Shown piece after piece: positions 62,386 to 64,000 of a DNA stretch of 64,000 nt; position 1 is the first letter of the stretch; each line of letters begins with the position of its first letter. The notes beneath the pieces were generated by a model. The model worked only from the letters and a program-made list of their open reading frames with translations, was not told where the DNA came from and searched no databases. This stretch comes from Blepharisma japonicum. Taxonomy: Eukaryota; Ciliophora; Heterotrichea; Heterotrichida; Blepharismidae. Location: NCBI GenBank assembly GCA_949751835.1, contig CATKHK010000046.1, forward strand, positions 300,173 to 364,172, in the 5' to 3' direction. Position numbers and translations under genes: made by a program.

Positions 62386-64000
62386 ATGAGAGAAGTTATA
62401 TCGGTTCACATAGGGCAAGCAGGCATCCAAATCGGAAATGCTTGCTGAGAACTTTACTGTCTTGAGCATGGACTTCAGCCAGACGGGTATTTGGCAAGCG
62501 ACAAAACCAATTGAGATAATTCTTTTAACACTTTCTTTAGTGAAACTTGTGATGGCAAGCAAATTTCTCGCGCAATCTTCTTAGACTTAGAACCAACTGT
62601 TATTGACGAAGTCAGAATAAGTGCCTATCGTCAGCTATTTGATCCTGATAGCCTTATTTCTGGAAAAGAAGATGCCGCTAATATCTACTCGCGTGGCTTA
62701 TACATACTATCGCGTGAGATAATGGACCCTTGCATGGAAAAGATTAGAAAACTCGCAGAAAATTGCGATAGCCTTCAAGGTTTCTTACTTTGTCACTCAG
62801 TCGGCGGAGGCACAGGCTCTGGCCTTGGATCAGAACTTCTTTATATGCATCTTCCACATGAGTACAGTAAGAAATCAAGGCTTGGCTTCTATATATTTCC
62901 ATCTCCTCAAATCTCAACTTCAGTCGTTGAGCCATATAATGCAGTTTTTTCAATACATTCTATTCTTTATGAACCCAATGCTTCTGTTATATTTGATAAC
63001 GAAGCTATTTATGATATTTGCAGCAGACAGCTTGGTATAGAGCGGCCGACGTATACTAATTTGAACAGACTTATTGCCCAAGTCATTTCTTCTATGACTG
63101 CTTCACTTAGATTTGATGGTTCCTTGAACCTAGATATGACTGAATTTCAAACCAATTTGGTGCCGTACCGAAGAATTAATTTCTTACTTTCTTCTTATGC
63201 TCCAATTATTTCTGCTGAAAAAGCTTATCATGAACAACTCTCTGTGGCAGAAATCACTAATAATGCTTTTGAGCCAGATTCTATGATGGTTAAGTGTGAT
63301 CCTAAAAATGGAAAATATATAGCATGCTGCATGATGTACAAAGGAGATGTAGTTCCAAAAGATATTAATACGGCTATTGCTACAATTAAGACTAAGAGTA
63401 CAGTTCAATTTGTTGATTGGTGTCCAACTGGATTCAAATGTGGAATTAATTATCAGCCAATAGCTGCTGTGAAGGGTGGTGACATAGCAAAAACTATAAG
63501 GGCTGTTTGTATGATCAGCAATTCAACTGCTATTTCTGAAGTTTTCTCTAGAATTGGTAAAAAATTCGATTTAATGTATTATAAAAGAGCTTTCGTGCAT
63601 TGGTATGTCGCAGAAAATATGGAAGAAAAAGAATTCCATGAAGCAAGAGAAGATATAGAATGCCTCATGGAAGATTATGAAATAGCTGCAGCTGAAACTA
63701 TGCAAATTGAAGAAGAAGAAGAAGAAGAGTATTACCAAATATAAGCCTATCCAACCCATCACACCTTCCACCCTTCATTTCCTTGTCGATTGCTTTTTAT
63801 ATCGCAGAGCATAATAACCACTTCTCTTAACTTGCCAGATAATTATAAAACATATATGTAAATTGTGTAATTTATTTATAATAAAGCTTTAATATATACT
63901 AAATAGAATCTAATTTTAAAGATTATTAGATATAATTACCTCCTACAGTATTTAATATAAAATAGAGCTTAATTCAGTTTATTTTCACAGACAGCTATCA
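62097..64000 (+). repeat. Tandem duplication unit 2, cut by the window edge
   Basis: Second copy of the 2.1-kb unit. At the right edge the sequence still matches the 3' flank of unit 1 (63930-64000 matches 61861-61931), so the repeat continues and further copies may follow. Confidence 0.88.
62386..63744 (+). CDS. Divergent alpha-tubulin, copy 2
   Basis: 452 aa, nearly identical to copy 1. The T-loop is canonical here ([10 protein letters not shown]). Other differences include IQIGNAC, KTNWDNSF, an Asn-Ile-Tyr where copy 1 has a TGA-encoded Trp (AANIYSRG), [40 protein letters not shown] and a longer acidic tail, [11 protein letters not shown], by GAA/GAG codon expansion. At several of these positions (F, Y, L, HWYV) copy 2 keeps the canonical alpha-tubulin residue, so it looks the less derived copy. 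Same shortened Lys40 loop and YYQI end. Confidence 0.92.

Noticed and set aside
1-64000. Mycoplasma-like bacterial DNA, since TGA is Trp and it is AT-rich
   Set aside because: Alpha-tubulin, kinesin, eIF4A, 40S/60S ribosomal proteins, coatomer and spliceosomal-type introns are eukaryotic; there are no operons or ribosome-binding sites.
1-64000. Transposons, telomeric repeats, CRISPR arrays or rRNA
   Set aside because: No transposase frame, terminal inverted repeats, C4A2/C3TA2-type telomere arrays, spaced repeats or rRNA-like blocks were seen.

Overview
The window comes from a ciliate nuclear genome, most likely the heterotrich Blepharisma. It is AT-rich and gene-dense. Its genes read cleanly only if TGA encodes Trp and TAA/TAG are the stops. 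Examples are conserved Trp positions in alpha-tubulin, DYRK kinase, CK1, RCC1, potassium channels, chitin synthase and RAD17. Coding sequence is interrupted by 15-nt (rarely 16-nt) GTA...AG introns with an A six bases from the 3' end. I resolved 16 of them by restoring conserved reading frames. Tiny introns with UGA=Trp fit Blepharisma; Stentor has similar introns but uses the standard code. This is my inference from family knowledge, not from a database search.

Layout: 1-5.4 kb holds an FAD monooxygenase (cut by the left edge), L-threonine 3-dehydrogenase, two ciliate-type unknowns, an ATG8-family gene and an RS/coiled-coil protein. 5.7-13.1 kb holds eIF4A, an RCC1-repeat protein, a start-less membrane ORF, a small unknown and a DYRKP-type kinase. 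13.2-21.1 kb holds an acyltransferase, coiled-coil unknowns, a yellow/MRJP-like membrane protein, ribosomal proteins uS9 and eL39 and casein kinase 1. 21.4-33.5 kb holds an unknown, a protein pairing a degenerate Rep-like domain with a dsRBD, a Cys-rich secreted protein, a p62/NBR1-like receptor, a CHCH protein, kinesin-3, prefoldin 4, a CHORD-like/zinc-knuckle protein and an amino-acid permease. 34-46 kb holds two cyclic-nucleotide-domain K+ channels, a secreted methyltransferase-like protein, CFAP97, RAD17, a decayed glutathione S-transferase and chitin synthase. 46-60 kb holds zeta-COP, an SDR, small unknowns, a SINA-type E3, an F-BAR/TBC fusion, a four-CNB protein kinase G, mitochondrial-type PheRS, an FHA protein and a LisH-WD40 TBL1-like protein. 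60-64 kb is a tandem duplication of a divergent alpha-tubulin gene that runs off the right edge.

There are no operons, rRNA, CRISPR arrays or convincing tRNAs. Genes are independent and closely packed: convergent stops lie as little as 1 bp apart and divergent starts as little as 32-41 bp apart. Functional themes are ciliary/cytoskeletal (tubulins, kinesin-3, CFAP97), cyclic-nucleotide and voltage signalling (two CNBD K+ channels, PKG), autophagy (ATG8 and a p62-like receptor), membrane traffic (zeta-COP, F-BAR/TBC) and housekeeping.

The most novel items are the Rep-like/dsRBD protein at 22469-23116, the rule that every 15-nt intron found creates an in-frame stop if retained, the tandem noncanonical alpha-tubulins, the K+ channel with a zinc knuckle, the CaaX-ended kinesin-3 and the yellow-like protein.
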